From the NCBI GenBank assembly GCA_028871475.1, contig JAGWMZ010000009.1, forward strand, positions 1 through 64,000: a DNA stretch of 64,000 nt, read 5' to 3'. A program made the position numbers and the translations under genes. This stretch comes from Sphingomonadales bacterium. Lineage in GTDB: Bacteria > Pseudomonadota > Alphaproteobacteria > Sphingomonadales > Sphingomonadaceae. This document shows, one piece after another, positions 8,670 through 16,802 of this stretch (within the stretch, counting starts at the first letter, position 1; every line of letters begins with the position of its first letter). The notes beneath the pieces were generated by a model, which made no database searches, was not told the origin of the DNA, and saw nothing but the letters and a program-made list of their open reading frames with translations.

Positions 8670-10385
8670 ATGGCAACGCAGGCACGATGGCTGGAAGCGC
8701 CCCGACGACAGCAAGCTATCGCAGATCTGCCTGCCCTGGTGCTGATCCCCATCCTCTGGTTCGCCCTTGAGCTTCTGGTCAACCCGATCGGCAATTTTCC
8801 CACCAATGATGACTGGGTTTATGGATTGGCTGTTCAATCCATCCTGAGGGGGCATGGCTTCGCCCTCCCCAGCCCTGCCACCGCCAATGTCATCGCCCAG
8901 GCCTATTGGGGCGCGCTGTTCTGCCTGCCCTTTGGCTTTTCCTTCACCGCACTGCGGTTTTCCACGCTGGTGCTGGCCGTGGGCGGCAGCTTTGCGACCT
9001 ATGGCCTGACCCGCGAAGGGGGCGGGACGCGCCAACTGGCTTGGCTGGCCGCGCTTACCCTGATGCTCAACCCTATACAGCTCACGCTGGCCAACGGCTT
9101 TATGACCGACGTGCCCTTCGTCAGCCTGACCGCAGGCAGCCTTTGGCTGTTTGCACGCGCCCAGCGGCCAGGCAAGCAAGGCCTGCTGGGCTGGGCCCTC
9201 CTGCTGGCTCTGATCAGCGTCATGGTCCGCCAGTTGGGTCTTATTTTCGTGCTGGCAATCGGCCTGGCCCATGTGGCACGCGAAAGGTCGCCTCGGTCGA
9301 TCATGATAGCGTTGGGCGGCATGCTGACGGGTGTTGTCATGCATCTGTGGTTTCAGCACTGGCTGCTGGCCAGCGGCCGCACGCCTCTTATCGTCGCCGG
9401 CACGTTTCGCGATGTCGCCCCCGCCATCAACATGACCTTTCTGCAGGACCTGATCGGTCAGGCCTTCCAGATCCTGCCCTATATCGGCTGGGTTGCGGCC
9501 CCGCTTTATCTCGCCACCGGCTTTGCCAACCTGCGCCGCCAACTTGCCGCGCAAAGCCCGCTGGCCCTTGTGCTGCTGCTGGTTCTGCTGGCCGATGAAG
9601 TGGTCCTGTATTGGCAGGATGGACCGGTCATGCCCGATTTCGGCAATGTGCTCATGGCGAGCGGGGTGGGCCCCCTCACCCTGCGCGACACCTATCTTCT
9701 CGGCCTGAACGAACCCTCCGTCCCGCCGTTGCTCAGCCTGGCGTGGCCGGTGCTGCTGGTGCTTGGCACGATCACCGGCGCGGCGGCCATCACCCAGGCG
9801 GTGCTGCGGATTGCCGCCATCTGTGCCGGTCTGATCCGCGGACAGCGGGATCACGCAGCCCCGCTGGACATCGCGGCACTTGTCGTCATCCTGCTTTATT
9901 GCGCAGCGGTGGCGTTGATCGGCGTCCATCTTCAAGCCTTCGATCGTTACATGATCGTCCTGATCCCGCCCTTTGCCTTGCTCATGGCCCGACTGCCCTT
10001 GGCCGGCACTGGCTGGCAGATGGCGGCGGCGTTTCTCCTTCTCGGCCAGGGCGGCTTTGCGGTCTGTGCGACCCATGATTATCTCGCCTGGCAGCGTGGC
10101 CGACAGGCCGCCACCCAAGGGCTGGAAGCTGCGGGCGTGCGCCCGACAGCGATCGATGGCGGATATGAGTATAATGGCCGCCATCTCTATCGCAGCGACT
10201 ATCGCCCGACACCATCGAAAAGCTACTGGTGGGTGCAGGACGACACCTATGTGGTCGCGTCCGGCCCGATGCCGGGCTATCGTGAAATCGTCCGTTATCC
10301 CTACACGCGCTGGATCGGCGGAACGATAGCGCAAGTGGTCACATTGCGCCGCAACGTGCTGCATGCCCAAAGCCGAGAGAGATAA
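8670..10385 (+). CDS. ArnT/PMT-like (GT39/GT83) membrane glycosyltransferase
   Basis: A 571-residue polytopic protein. After the first helix comes FPTNDDWVYGLAVQSILRG, the acidic (DD) first periplasmic loop of GT-C enzymes of the ArnT/dolichyl-mannosyltransferase type. A second conserved stretch is ANGFMTDVPFVSLTAGSLWL, also typical. About 11-12 helices are followed by a soluble C-terminal segment of about 90 residues. Such enzymes move a sugar from a polyprenyl-phosphate donor to a lipid or protein at the periplasmic face. Acceptor unknown. I chose ATG 8670, preceded by a G-rich ribosome site, over the 8544 start, which lacks one. It is the last core gene before the genomic island. Confidence 0.75.
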   Translation: MATQARWLEAPRRQQAIADLPALVLIPILWFALELLVNPIGNFPTNDDWVYGLAVQSILRGHGFALPSPATANVIAQAYWGALFCLPFGFSFTALRFSTLVLAVGGSFATYGLTREGGGTRQLAWLAALTLMLNPIQLTLANGFMTDVPFVSLTAGSLWLFARAQRPGKQGLLGWALLLALISVMVRQLGLIFVLAIGLAHVARERSPRSIMIALGGMLTGVVMHLWFQHWLLASGRTPLIVAGTFRDVAPAINMTFLQDLIGQAFQILPYIGWVAAPLYLATGFANLRRQLAAQSPLALVLLLVLLADEVVLYWQDGPVMPDFGNVLMASGVGPLTLRDTYLLGLNEPSVPPLLSLAWPVLLVLGTITGAAAITQAVLRIAAICAGLIRGQRDHAAPLDIAALVVILLYCAAVALIGVHLQAFDRYMIVLIPPFALLMARLPLAGTGWQMAAAFLLLGQGGFAVCATHDYLAWQRGRQAATQGLEAAGVRPTAIDGGYEYNGRHLYRSDYRPTPSKSYWWVQDDTYVVASGPMPGYREIVRYPYTRWIGGTIAQVVTLRRNVLHAQSRER

Positions 10386-10439
10386 CGCTGCGGGACAGAG
10401 CGCCAAGGCTTTTGGCCAAATCTTGATGATTTTCCAATG

Positions 10440-10463
10440 TTTTTCGCTATCATTAGCGAAAAA
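10440..10463. terminator. bidirectional hairpin at the island edge
   Basis: TTTTTCGCTA, loop TCAT, TAGCGAAAAA: a perfect 10-bp stem flanked by T-run and A-run, so it can terminate in either direction. It lies 54 bases after the GT gene stop and directly abuts the degenerate tRNA-Thr end repeat. Confidence 0.7.
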
Positions 10464-10464
10464 C

Positions 10465-10486
10465 TGGTGCGCTTAGGGGCATCGAA
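10465..10486 (+). repeat. candidate left att site (degenerate copy of tRNA-Thr 3' end)
   Basis: TGGTGC-GCTTAGG, then TCGAA five bases later, matches the plus-strand sequence of the tRNA-Thr 3' end at 26246 (TGGTGCCGCTTAGG, then TCGAA) in the same orientation, with one base deleted and a few changes between the blocks. This is the direct repeat expected when a tyrosine integrase inserts an element into a tRNA gene. It lies exactly where core-type genes give way to lower-GC accessory genes. Confidence 0.6.
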
Positions 10487-11034
10487 AAGCCACATCATCG
10501 CATTGTAATAAAAAGGCAAAATACGACTCGAAATGTTGCCAGCCCCCAAAGCAGCCCCACTAGCATTAGACCAACAAAATTCAGGCTTGGAAATATTCTT
10601 AGGGTTTAATCGCACCTGATTCGTACAACCTATATGACGCTCTCTACCTCCTCGAATTACCCAAGGGATCCGCTACCCAGGAGCACGCAACAGTCCGAAA
10701 TCTCGCGCGGCATCGACCTGAATTATAAATTCGCCGATCAGATTCAACCAAAGCTTCCGACTTGCCAGAAAGTCGCTTTTGGATCGGCGAAGAGACCGAG
10801 ATGCGGTTCATTCATCGCGCCCCAACCTGCAGGGGGAATGACCATGACTGGGACTTTGCAGGCATTCAGCCAACCTTCGCCGAACGTCACATCCCACCCG
10901 AACCGGTGGTTCTCCAGCCAACCTTCCTGGCGAACAGCCATGCCAGATCGTGGTGGTCTCCGGAACTGCTCCTATAGATCGACAGATGGAGAGCCTCCCT
11001 GATTAGGAGCGCGATGCAGTTTTCTGCTTACGTT
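10487..11034. other. intergenic region at the island's left edge
   Basis: About 550 bases with no convincing intact gene. One frame at 10762-10977 (plus; TTG start) gives 71 residues of protein-like composition, with FWIGEETEMRFIHRAPTC, then NDHDWDFAGIQPTF and a Trp-Trp pair near its end (SHARSWWSPELLL). It opens after a stop about 45 bases upstream and has no ribosome site. It may be the remnant of a larger gene; I do not recognise it. Confidence 0.4.
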
Positions 11035-13101
11035 CTACGTGGCGGGAAACCATTCCGACGGCATTTCCATTATGAGGACCTTGGTGAAGGCAGCGGCGAC
11101 AGCGGCAGCGTACATTTGCCAGATGTCGTTCTTTTGCGGATCGCAGTAATCGCAAATACCTCGTACGATCATGACGCTGCGGTCATGCGCCCAGGCTGAG
11201 TTTTGCACACCACCAGCTTCCATCTCAATCGCTTTAACTCGGAAATCATCGCGAAGTTTATCGCGGGTTCCAGGATTTTTCTGCAATGTATCTGCCGTGC
11301 CAATAGCCCCGCCGTGAACACGGGGAATTCCATCTCGTTCCGTGCCGGCAGGATGAACGATAACCTTGCCAGCGGCATCGTGCAGAACGTCAGTTTCCTC
11401 CGAAGGTCGAGCGAAAGCCGACGCCTTTGCCGTTATGACTTTGATCTCGCTCTGCCAAGGGCGCTCGCCGAGCATCTCGTTGGCCATAATCCCCCCTACG
11501 ACACCCAGCATTCGTGCTGAAGGCTTTTGGGGCGTGCTGCGGGTTTTACGTTCTTCGGCATCTTCTTTGACAAAGTCATATTCGATGATGCCTGCATCGC
11601 TTGAATAGACAATATCGCCAAGGCGGACATGCTCTGCCGGATCAGCCGGGTTCGGGCAGCCGCCAGCGATACCGCACATGATAACGTGTTCGATCTTGGG
11701 GAAGGATCGCATGGCGTCGGTCGCCGTCGTTGCGGCGTTGTTGTTTCCCATCTGACTCTGGCAAACTAAGACCGCTCGCGGCGCTAGCTTCCCTGCGGGA
11801 TCATTCAGATAGCCCACCCCATAGACGTTAGGATCTTTATGTACGCCGATGACCTGATAGTTCGTCATCAACGCCTTTATGGCGGCGAGCTCCTTGGCAA
11901 TCGCCACCACGATGAGCACAAGTACGTTGTTAGGATCGGGTGGGGGCGGGTCGGATTTCGGCATCGCCACGTTCTCTAGCGGTCGGATCGGATCTATGCT
12001 AGGGGGAGCCAAAGGAAAAAGATCCGCCATTTCTGCATTTAGATCAATTGTTTTGAGGGTCCCATATAGCTTGGTGCCTTGAGCGGCCGCCTCCAACCGA
12101 GCGCGTGTGAGGGAGTTATGATCGGCCGATCGGTAAATTCCTTCGACAACCTGCCCATACCGGGGAAACTGGTTTGAGAACTGAGCCATGTGCTCCAGCA
12201 GAATCTGGCGAACGCTATCATTGCTCTCCTTCAGAAACCAGTTGACAGCTATGTCATCGACTCCCGGAAACGCTGTTCGAACGAGACCTTCTGCCAAGCC
12301 GAACCTGGCGTTAGTCGACGCATCAGTCGAGCCTGTCTGGAGAATGTCGCTATGCTTCGCAGCGGTTCCCGGATCGCTGGCAATCAGCCTGTATATCCAG
12401 CCTCGGACGTTTTCTGGTTGAGCTTCTGTATCTCGCAAGGGCAATTTGAGGTGGGTAAGCCCAAGAACCGGGGACTCTACGGTTGCCCAGACAGAATATT
12501 GCGCAACAATCCGATCATCGTGATTGTTGAGCTGCCCGATCATCGCGGCATTAGTATGCCTCGGAGAGAAGATACGGTATGGAGCCTTGTTTAGGCCGAC
12601 TAGAATAGTCGCCATCCTAAGATCAATCGGCGCCGCCTTATCGATGTTGATTCCGCCTCTTTTCAAAAGCGGGATAAACTTGGGATTCTGTTGAGCCGCT
12701 GCAAAGAGAGTACTCCCCTCCAGAGGAAGATCTCGGGATTTAAGCGCTCGATTAAAGTCTTCTGGGGACATCAAGACCGATAATGCAGATATCGCAGCGC
12801 CCAGAGTATCAGGGGAAGATCGAAAATCCTCAATGGCCCGCAAGATAGGTGTAGCCTCGCGTGAGGTGCCAAACAGTGCCAACGCGTTCAAAGCCCATCG
12901 GCGGACCTTGTCGCTTTCGTCATTCAGCAAGCCCAGGATAAAGGTCCTGTAGGGGACTGGATTCATGAGCAATGAGCCGGCGCGATGGTGTGCACATAGC
13001 CGCTGCAGACCAGCTTTTCGGCTGCCCGCATCGAGATCGCGAAGCAGCAGATCGATATAAGCCGCTTCTTGATTAGGGATGTATTTCACAGGTTTAGCCA
13101 C
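11035..13101 (-). CDS. HEAT-repeat protein with C-terminal PNP/MTAN-type nucleosidase domain
   Basis: A 688-residue two-part protein. Residues about 10-370 are helical HEAT-like repeats (for example DESDKVRRWALNALALFGTS and SNDSVRQILLEHMAQF), then a Pro-rich linker (KSDPPPPDPN). Residues about 392-680 form a nucleoside-phosphorylase/nucleosidase (PNP_UDP_1) domain: VVAIAKELAAIKAL, the nucleoside-site motif CGIAGG (about 476), GDIV, AIEMEAGGV (about 624-632) and VRGICDYCD (about 646-654) with the expected catalytic Asp, then K-N-D-I-W-Q-MYAAAVAAA. Known immune ATP nucleosidases carry such domains fused to sensor modules. The GTG start overlaps the upstream HARE-HTH gene by 8 bases, so the two are coupled. 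Inferred role: effector of an antiphage module. Confidence 0.8.
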   Translation of the reverse strand: MAKPVKYIPNQEAAYIDLLLRDLDAGSRKAGLQRLCAHHRAGSLLMNPVPYRTFILGLLNDESDKVRRWALNALALFGTSREATPILRAIEDFRSSPDTLGAAISALSVLMSPEDFNRALKSRDLPLEGSTLFAAAQQNPKFIPLLKRGGINIDKAAPIDLRMATILVGLNKAPYRIFSPRHTNAAMIGQLNNHDDRIVAQYSVWATVESPVLGLTHLKLPLRDTEAQPENVRGWIYRLIASDPGTAAKHSDILQTGSTDASTNARFGLAEGLVRTAFPGVDDIAVNWFLKESNDSVRQILLEHMAQFSNQFPRYGQVVEGIYRSADHNSLTRARLEAAAQGTKLYGTLKTIDLNAEMADLFPLAPPSIDPIRPLENVAMPKSDPPPPDPNNVLVLIVVAIAKELAAIKALMTNYQVIGVHKDPNVYGVGYLNDPAGKLAPRAVLVCQSQMGNNNAATTATDAMRSFPKIEHVIMCGIAGGCPNPADPAEHVRLGDIVYSSDAGIIEYDFVKEDAEERKTRSTPQKPSARMLGVVGGIMANEMLGERPWQSEIKVITAKASAFARPSEETDVLHDAAGKVIVHPAGTERDGIPRVHGGAIGTADTLQKNPGTRDKLRDDFRVKAIEMEAGGVQNSAWAHDRSVMIVRGICDYCDPQKNDIWQMYAAAVAAAFTKVLIMEMPSEWFPAT

Positions 13102-14032
13102 GATTCACCGTAGGAAAGGGCAATATGTGAGGCGAAGCGTTTATGACCGCGCTTGACCATGGATCGAGCGTTTCCGACCTGAGTACCACCTTGTCGAATT
13201 CCAGCCATTGTAGATCGTTGAGTGCCAACTTTCTTGCATAGGGCTCAAACCATTCGGGTGCGTCATATCGAATGACGCTTAGCAGCACCTGCTCCTTCTG
13301 ATCTCGAACAGGGACAAAGCATCGCAGGGAAGCCAGCGGATTGCCTGTTGTGGCTAGATCGATGGATGTCGCGAGGCCAAGATCAATGGATATGGTGTTT
13401 ATGCCTCGTTGCACGATCCCGTGATCTTCCAGATCGAAAAGTGTACGGTCACCCTCCAATACGGGCGCAAAAAAGCCCACGGCGCGCTGATGGCGGAAAG
13501 CGTCTCTGGCTTCGCGATAGTCTCCATGCCGATAGGTTAGTATCTGTGACCCTCTGGCGACGACGACGAACGACCACACAACGACATCGTTCGGGCCTAT
13601 CAGATTTGTCCTGACCGGATAATGATAATCGCCCTGTCTAATAAGATCGAAGATGGCTTCCGTCGAAACCGCTCCATCGACTAACTGATCCGGTAGGCTG
13701 GATTGATGAATCGCCATGGGCTTGGGATGCGAAATTAGTCGCCGTCGGCGGCGAGCAACGAAGCGATGACGAAACTGCTGCGGTATTGACGTATCGGATA
13801 TAAATTCAGTTAAAAAAAATCTTCCTGGCTCATTTCGGAAGAAAATACTTTTTTCTCCATGCTCCAAAATGTCCATGGAGAGGCGAGCACCTAGGGTCTT
13901 ATGCTGTGTTTTGCCGTGCAAGTGACGAGGAACTCGCCCGGCAGGATATGCTCGGCGCAAAATTTCACGCGCGCTTAAAGGGCGCCGAGCCTCTCTCAGT
14001 ATTTTTTCCGCTAAATTCAGATAGGCGTTCAT
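13094..14032 (-). CDS. HARE-HTH domain protein, partner of the HEAT-PNP gene
   Basis: A 312-residue protein. Residues about 1-75 form a HARE-type winged helix (HB1, ASXL, restriction endonuclease HTH): NLAEKILREARRPLSAREIL, then TLGARLSMDIL and the wing FFRNEPGRFFLTEF. A basic linker follows (RHRFVARRRRRLI). The C-terminal 200 residues (PNDVVVWSFVVVARGSQIL, the loop AFRHQRAVGFFAPVLEGDRT, then beta-rich segments) are reminiscent of Nudix-fold proteins but lack a visible Nudix box, so that call is weak. HARE domains bind DNA or chromatin-like targets and occur in restriction enzymes. ATG 14032 is preferred to an upstream TTG. It is the first gene of the operon; together they look like sensor plus effector. 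Confidence 0.7.
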   Translation of the reverse strand: MNAYLNLAEKILREARRPLSAREILRRAYPAGRVPRHLHGKTQHKTLGARLSMDILEHGEKSIFFRNEPGRFFLTEFISDTSIPQQFRHRFVARRRRRLISHPKPMAIHQSSLPDQLVDGAVSTEAIFDLIRQGDYHYPVRTNLIGPNDVVVWSFVVVARGSQILTYRHGDYREARDAFRHQRAVGFFAPVLEGDRTLFDLEDHGIVQRGINTISIDLGLATSIDLATTGNPLASLRCFVPVRDQKEQVLLSVIRYDAPEWFEPYARKLALNDLQWLEFDKVVLRSETLDPWSSAVINASPHILPFPTVNRG

Positions 14033-14077
14033 AGCTTCTGTTATCGCAACTAACTGAGGCACGCAACGCACTTGCAA

Positions 14078-14502
14078 CTAACCAGATCGGGGATTATCGG
14101 TAAACGTGCTGAGTAGTGGCGTAAAGATTGAACCGCACCGGCTTCGCCGGAGGGGGCACTCGAGCGCTGGATGAATGGAGGCCGGTTTTGGATTATCCCG
14201 CGCAGGGCTTTCAATCACTGCTCTGTCAGCGGGCCCAACCGCACGGTTCGAACGGGCCAAAGCGGCAGGTGTCGGCATCAGCTGACCTTCCCGGCACGGT
14301 ATTGAAATGGCTTATGTTGGTCGCGAGCTGCTGGTTCCGGCACCACCTGACCTGCCGCCAGGATCCGCTGACATAGCCGTCATTTACCGACCCAATTGAT
14401 CTCGTCAAAAGCTGCCGGTCGTACACTGCAGAGGTTACGTCTCTGACCTTGAACAATCGGGCCATTTCAGGCACCCATCTGTGCGTAAGAGGGAGGGTTC
14501 TT
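14078..14502. other. divergent intergenic region between two defence-like genes
   Basis: About 470 bases separate the HARE gene (minus) from the AbiJ-like gene (plus). No gene is supported; short frames here lack coding character. It should hold both promoters. A GC-richer stretch at about 14125-14330, with the small hairpin CCGGCTTCGCCGG (14137-14149), contrasts with AT-rich flanks and may be debris from a mobile element, but no transposase can be recognised. Confidence 0.4.
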
Positions 14503-15405
14503 GTGGTTTTGCCGAATGTCTGGTCGCGAAGGAAGCGCGCTGTGGAAGGTGGAGCGGACGTTTGGCAGCATGAAACGATCCCCATGCCTTTGCGGGTCCA
14601 AATTGCTCGCGCGATCTCGTCCGCTACCAAGGGTATCGGCAGTGAGGACACTCGTGCGCGCGCTTTCAAGTTTGCCGTGGATGCCCTTCGCGATGATGCT
14701 GGCAGGAACGAACTCGTTAGAAATAATTACGGCTATACTTACGAACAAGAGTTCAAAGAGTTTGTTGAGGGCGTTGCCGACACCGACCAGCTTCTTGACG
14801 CAATTGAATACTGGATCGACGCATGCCGAAAAAGCGTTAGGGGCCAGACCTATGGCGGCAGTTTATCTTCAGTAAGCAATATCATTCCGATTTTGAATTC
14901 TCGTTTTAAGGAAGCTGGAGTAGGTTACCAAATCGAAGATGGTCAAGTCATAAAAGTCTCTGATAAGTTGCTTCATCAAGAGGCCGTCACCCCAGCACTT
15001 CGCATTCTGGCAAGTGCAAAATATGATAGCGCCAATTCTGAGTTTCGCATTGCCTTTGAGTCCTTCAAGTCCGGCCATTACGAGGATTGTCTTGTCGGAT
15101 GTTGCAAAGCCCTAGAGAGCGTGCTGAAGGTGATCGGCGGGTTGCAGGGCTGGGGGCTAGACGGCACCGAACCGTTGGCAACACTGATCACCAAATCAAT
15201 CGACAAAGAATTGATCCCAAAATATATGCTTGCTCAGTTTACCGGCCTTCGCAGCAGCCTCGGAGCAGTTGGCACAATCCGAAATAAAGACGGCGGGCAC
15301 GGCGCTGGCGAGGTCGAGCGCAACGTGCCCGAGCATCTTGCAGCCTACCAACTCCATCTAACCGCAAGTGCCATTGTGTTCCTTGAAGCCTGTGCCAGAT
15401 CATAG
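14503..15405 (+). CDS. AbiJ-NTD4/DUF7014-type abortive-infection-like protein
   Basis: A 300-residue protein. The N-terminus (WSRRKRAVEGGADVWQHETI, P-x-P-L-R-V-Q-I) matches the AbiJ_NTD4 domain as found in STM4504/CBY_0614-family proteins. The C-terminal half has ALESVLKVIGGLQGWGL, RSSLGAVGTIRNKDGGHGAG and VPEHLAAYQLHLTASAIVFL, typical of the companion DUF7014-like domain, which belongs to the broader helical HEPN/Abi-like set. A GTG at 14503 preceded by GGGAGGG with 5-base spacing is a better start than the ATG at 14449, which has no ribosome site. Inferred role: phage-triggered growth arrest. Target unknown. It is divergent from the HARE/HEAT-PNP pair. Confidence 0.75.
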   Translation: MVLPNVWSRRKRAVEGGADVWQHETIPMPLRVQIARAISSATKGIGSEDTRARAFKFAVDALRDDAGRNELVRNNYGYTYEQEFKEFVEGVADTDQLLDAIEYWIDACRKSVRGQTYGGSLSSVSNIIPILNSRFKEAGVGYQIEDGQVIKVSDKLLHQEAVTPALRILASAKYDSANSEFRIAFESFKSGHYEDCLVGCCKALESVLKVIGGLQGWGLDGTEPLATLITKSIDKELIPKYMLAQFTGLRSSLGAVGTIRNKDGGHGAGEVERNVPEHLAAYQLHLTASAIVFLEACARS

Positions 15406-15436
15406 AGAAGGTAATGAAATAAGATTGCGCCGGAAT

Positions 15437-16234
15437 TTATCCGAAAAAATCTCGACGCTTCAACCTCCTTTTGGTCCCACTATCGCGCAATTCGTTTTCA
15501 CACACGGACTTGATGCCTTTGATCGCATGCGAAAGATGCTTGGCGAAGGCGGAATCGTTTACACCCTCTTCGTGGCGCAACCATTCAAATGACTGATACA
15601 TTGCATCACGCCTAGTAGTCACTTTTCTGTGACCTAGATAGACAGTGTCGTCTTCCATTTTTTGCCTGCCAAACCACTTAAGCGTATTCGCGGCACTTCG
15701 GCATTGCTGATACGCTTCCACAACCGCCTCAAGTGGCTCTGATAATTCCTCACCCCAGTATGCTGTTGCCGGCGCAAGAAGTTCCAAGAGCAACGCTTCG
15801 ATTGAGCTATTTTCTTCGAGATTGTGTAAGTACAACCGGCCCTCGACAGCATCCTCAATCCTATGCCTCCTCTCCTCCTCGTCCTCGATTTCACTGAAGT
15901 CTTCGTAGGCCAAAACATCTTTTTCAATGGCTTCTCGCTCGTGCCACAAGCGCTCTGGATTGAAGTGTCTGATTTTATCTAGTTCGACCTCCGCTTTGCG
16001 GACGAGGGTAATAATCTGCTCTGCATACTCAACCCGTTTCTGGGTAAGATGCTGACGCTTCCATGCGTTAAAGGTGTTTGCGGCTATCCATGCCGCAGCT
16101 ACTACCGTCACAGCGCTGGCTACTTGACCCACACCGCTTAGCATGGAGCCTGTCACGGCCCAATCACAGGTCGATGGATTACTGACGAATGAGCAAAAGC
16201 GGTCCATGATATGTCCCGGAAAGAGGTTGATCAC
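15437..16234 (-). CDS. single-pass membrane protein of unknown function
   Basis: A 265-residue protein with one strong transmembrane helix at about residues 30-52 (VGQVASAVTVVAAAWIAANT) followed by a long helical cytoplasmic part rich in Glu, Arg and Lys (WKRQHLTQKRVEYAEQIITL; EDEEERRHRIEDAV). A Cys-containing N-terminus precedes the helix. No family recognised. The ATG at 16234 overlaps the stop of the upstream frame as ATGA, so it was translationally coupled; an in-frame ATG at 16207 is an alternative. Low-GC composition matches the neighbouring defence-like genes. It could be a membrane-anchored effector, but nothing in the sequence proves this. Confidence 0.65.
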   Translation of the reverse strand: MINLFPGHIMDRFCSFVSNPSTCDWAVTGSMLSGVGQVASAVTVVAAAWIAANTFNAWKRQHLTQKRVEYAEQIITLVRKAEVELDKIRHFNPERLWHEREAIEKDVLAYEDFSEIEDEEERRHRIEDAVEGRLYLHNLEENSSIEALLLELLAPATAYWGEELSEPLEAVVEAYQQCRSAANTLKWFGRQKMEDDTVYLGHRKVTTRRDAMYQSFEWLRHEEGVNDSAFAKHLSHAIKGIKSVCENELRDSGTKRRLKRRDFFG

Positions 16235-16708
16235 ATGGTCTTGGGGCGGCCATCGATGTCCTCCATCAGGACATAAAGCGTTCCGGGCCAGATCACCCCA
16301 CGTTCGCCAGCTTCAACGATGATTTTATGAATGTGACTGGTCGCCAGCATACCGCCTTTGTCTGCACCGATTGCTGCATAGGTGTCAGCGAAACCGTCGA
16401 GAACCGCATGAACGGCGTTCCTTCTGCTGTTGTAGCCTGAGTCTGCCCAAAAGCATAAAAATAGAAACGCCGATAACGTCGAGCAGCCAGAGCTGAGATA
16501 ACCCCGTTGGCTTTCCCTCAAGCCAGTCCACCAGATTTCCGATCGACAACATTTCAAACCCATCGTCATCTTGATTTCGCTCGCCAGTGTATCTCCAGAC
16601 CTTACCCTTGCCTATCTCGCTAGCCGATCTTGGATGGGGATAAGCCAATGAACGAAAATCAGGTAAGCCCGTCTTCAAAATGCGGAGAAGACCTTCCGGA
16701 TCGTCCAA
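16231..16708 (-). pseudogene. frameshifted gene upstream of the membrane protein
   Basis: Two overlapping minus-strand frames together read like one protein. Frame one (from a TTG at 16708) gives GLPDFRSLAYPHPRSASEIG, VWRYTGERNQDDDGFEMLSI and a helix LSQLWLLDVIGVSIFMLLG, then becomes basic and stops at 16385. Frame two takes over at about 16440-16420 with NAVHAVLDGFADTYAAIGAD, then MLATSHIHKIIVEAGERGVI, and stops at 16231. A one-base slip in the purine-rich stretch CAGCAGAAGGAACG would join them. It may be an inactivated gene, a programmed shift, or a sequencing error. The start is also uncertain. No family recognised. Confidence 0.5.
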
Positions 16709-16802
16709 CCGTTATGGTCGTTCACGAGTTGGATGCGGGCGCGATGAATGAACTGAGACTTGGTCCCACTGGCTCGTGAAGTCCACAATTGTCCGACAAG
16801 GC

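Noticed and set aside
8640..10406. Minus-strand frame of 588 codons over the GT39-like gene
   Set aside because: A chance frame opposite a GC-rich gene; Gln/Arg/Gly-rich, no domains, no start signal. The plus strand has clear membrane-protein content.
14078..14330. Possible transposase remnant
   Set aside because: GC contrast and a small hairpin suggested mobile-element debris, but no frame gave a recognisable transposase motif.
14226..14669. Minus-strand frame of 147 codons between the HARE and AbiJ-like genes
   Set aside because: Overlaps the AbiJ-like start region on the other strand and has no recognisable content.
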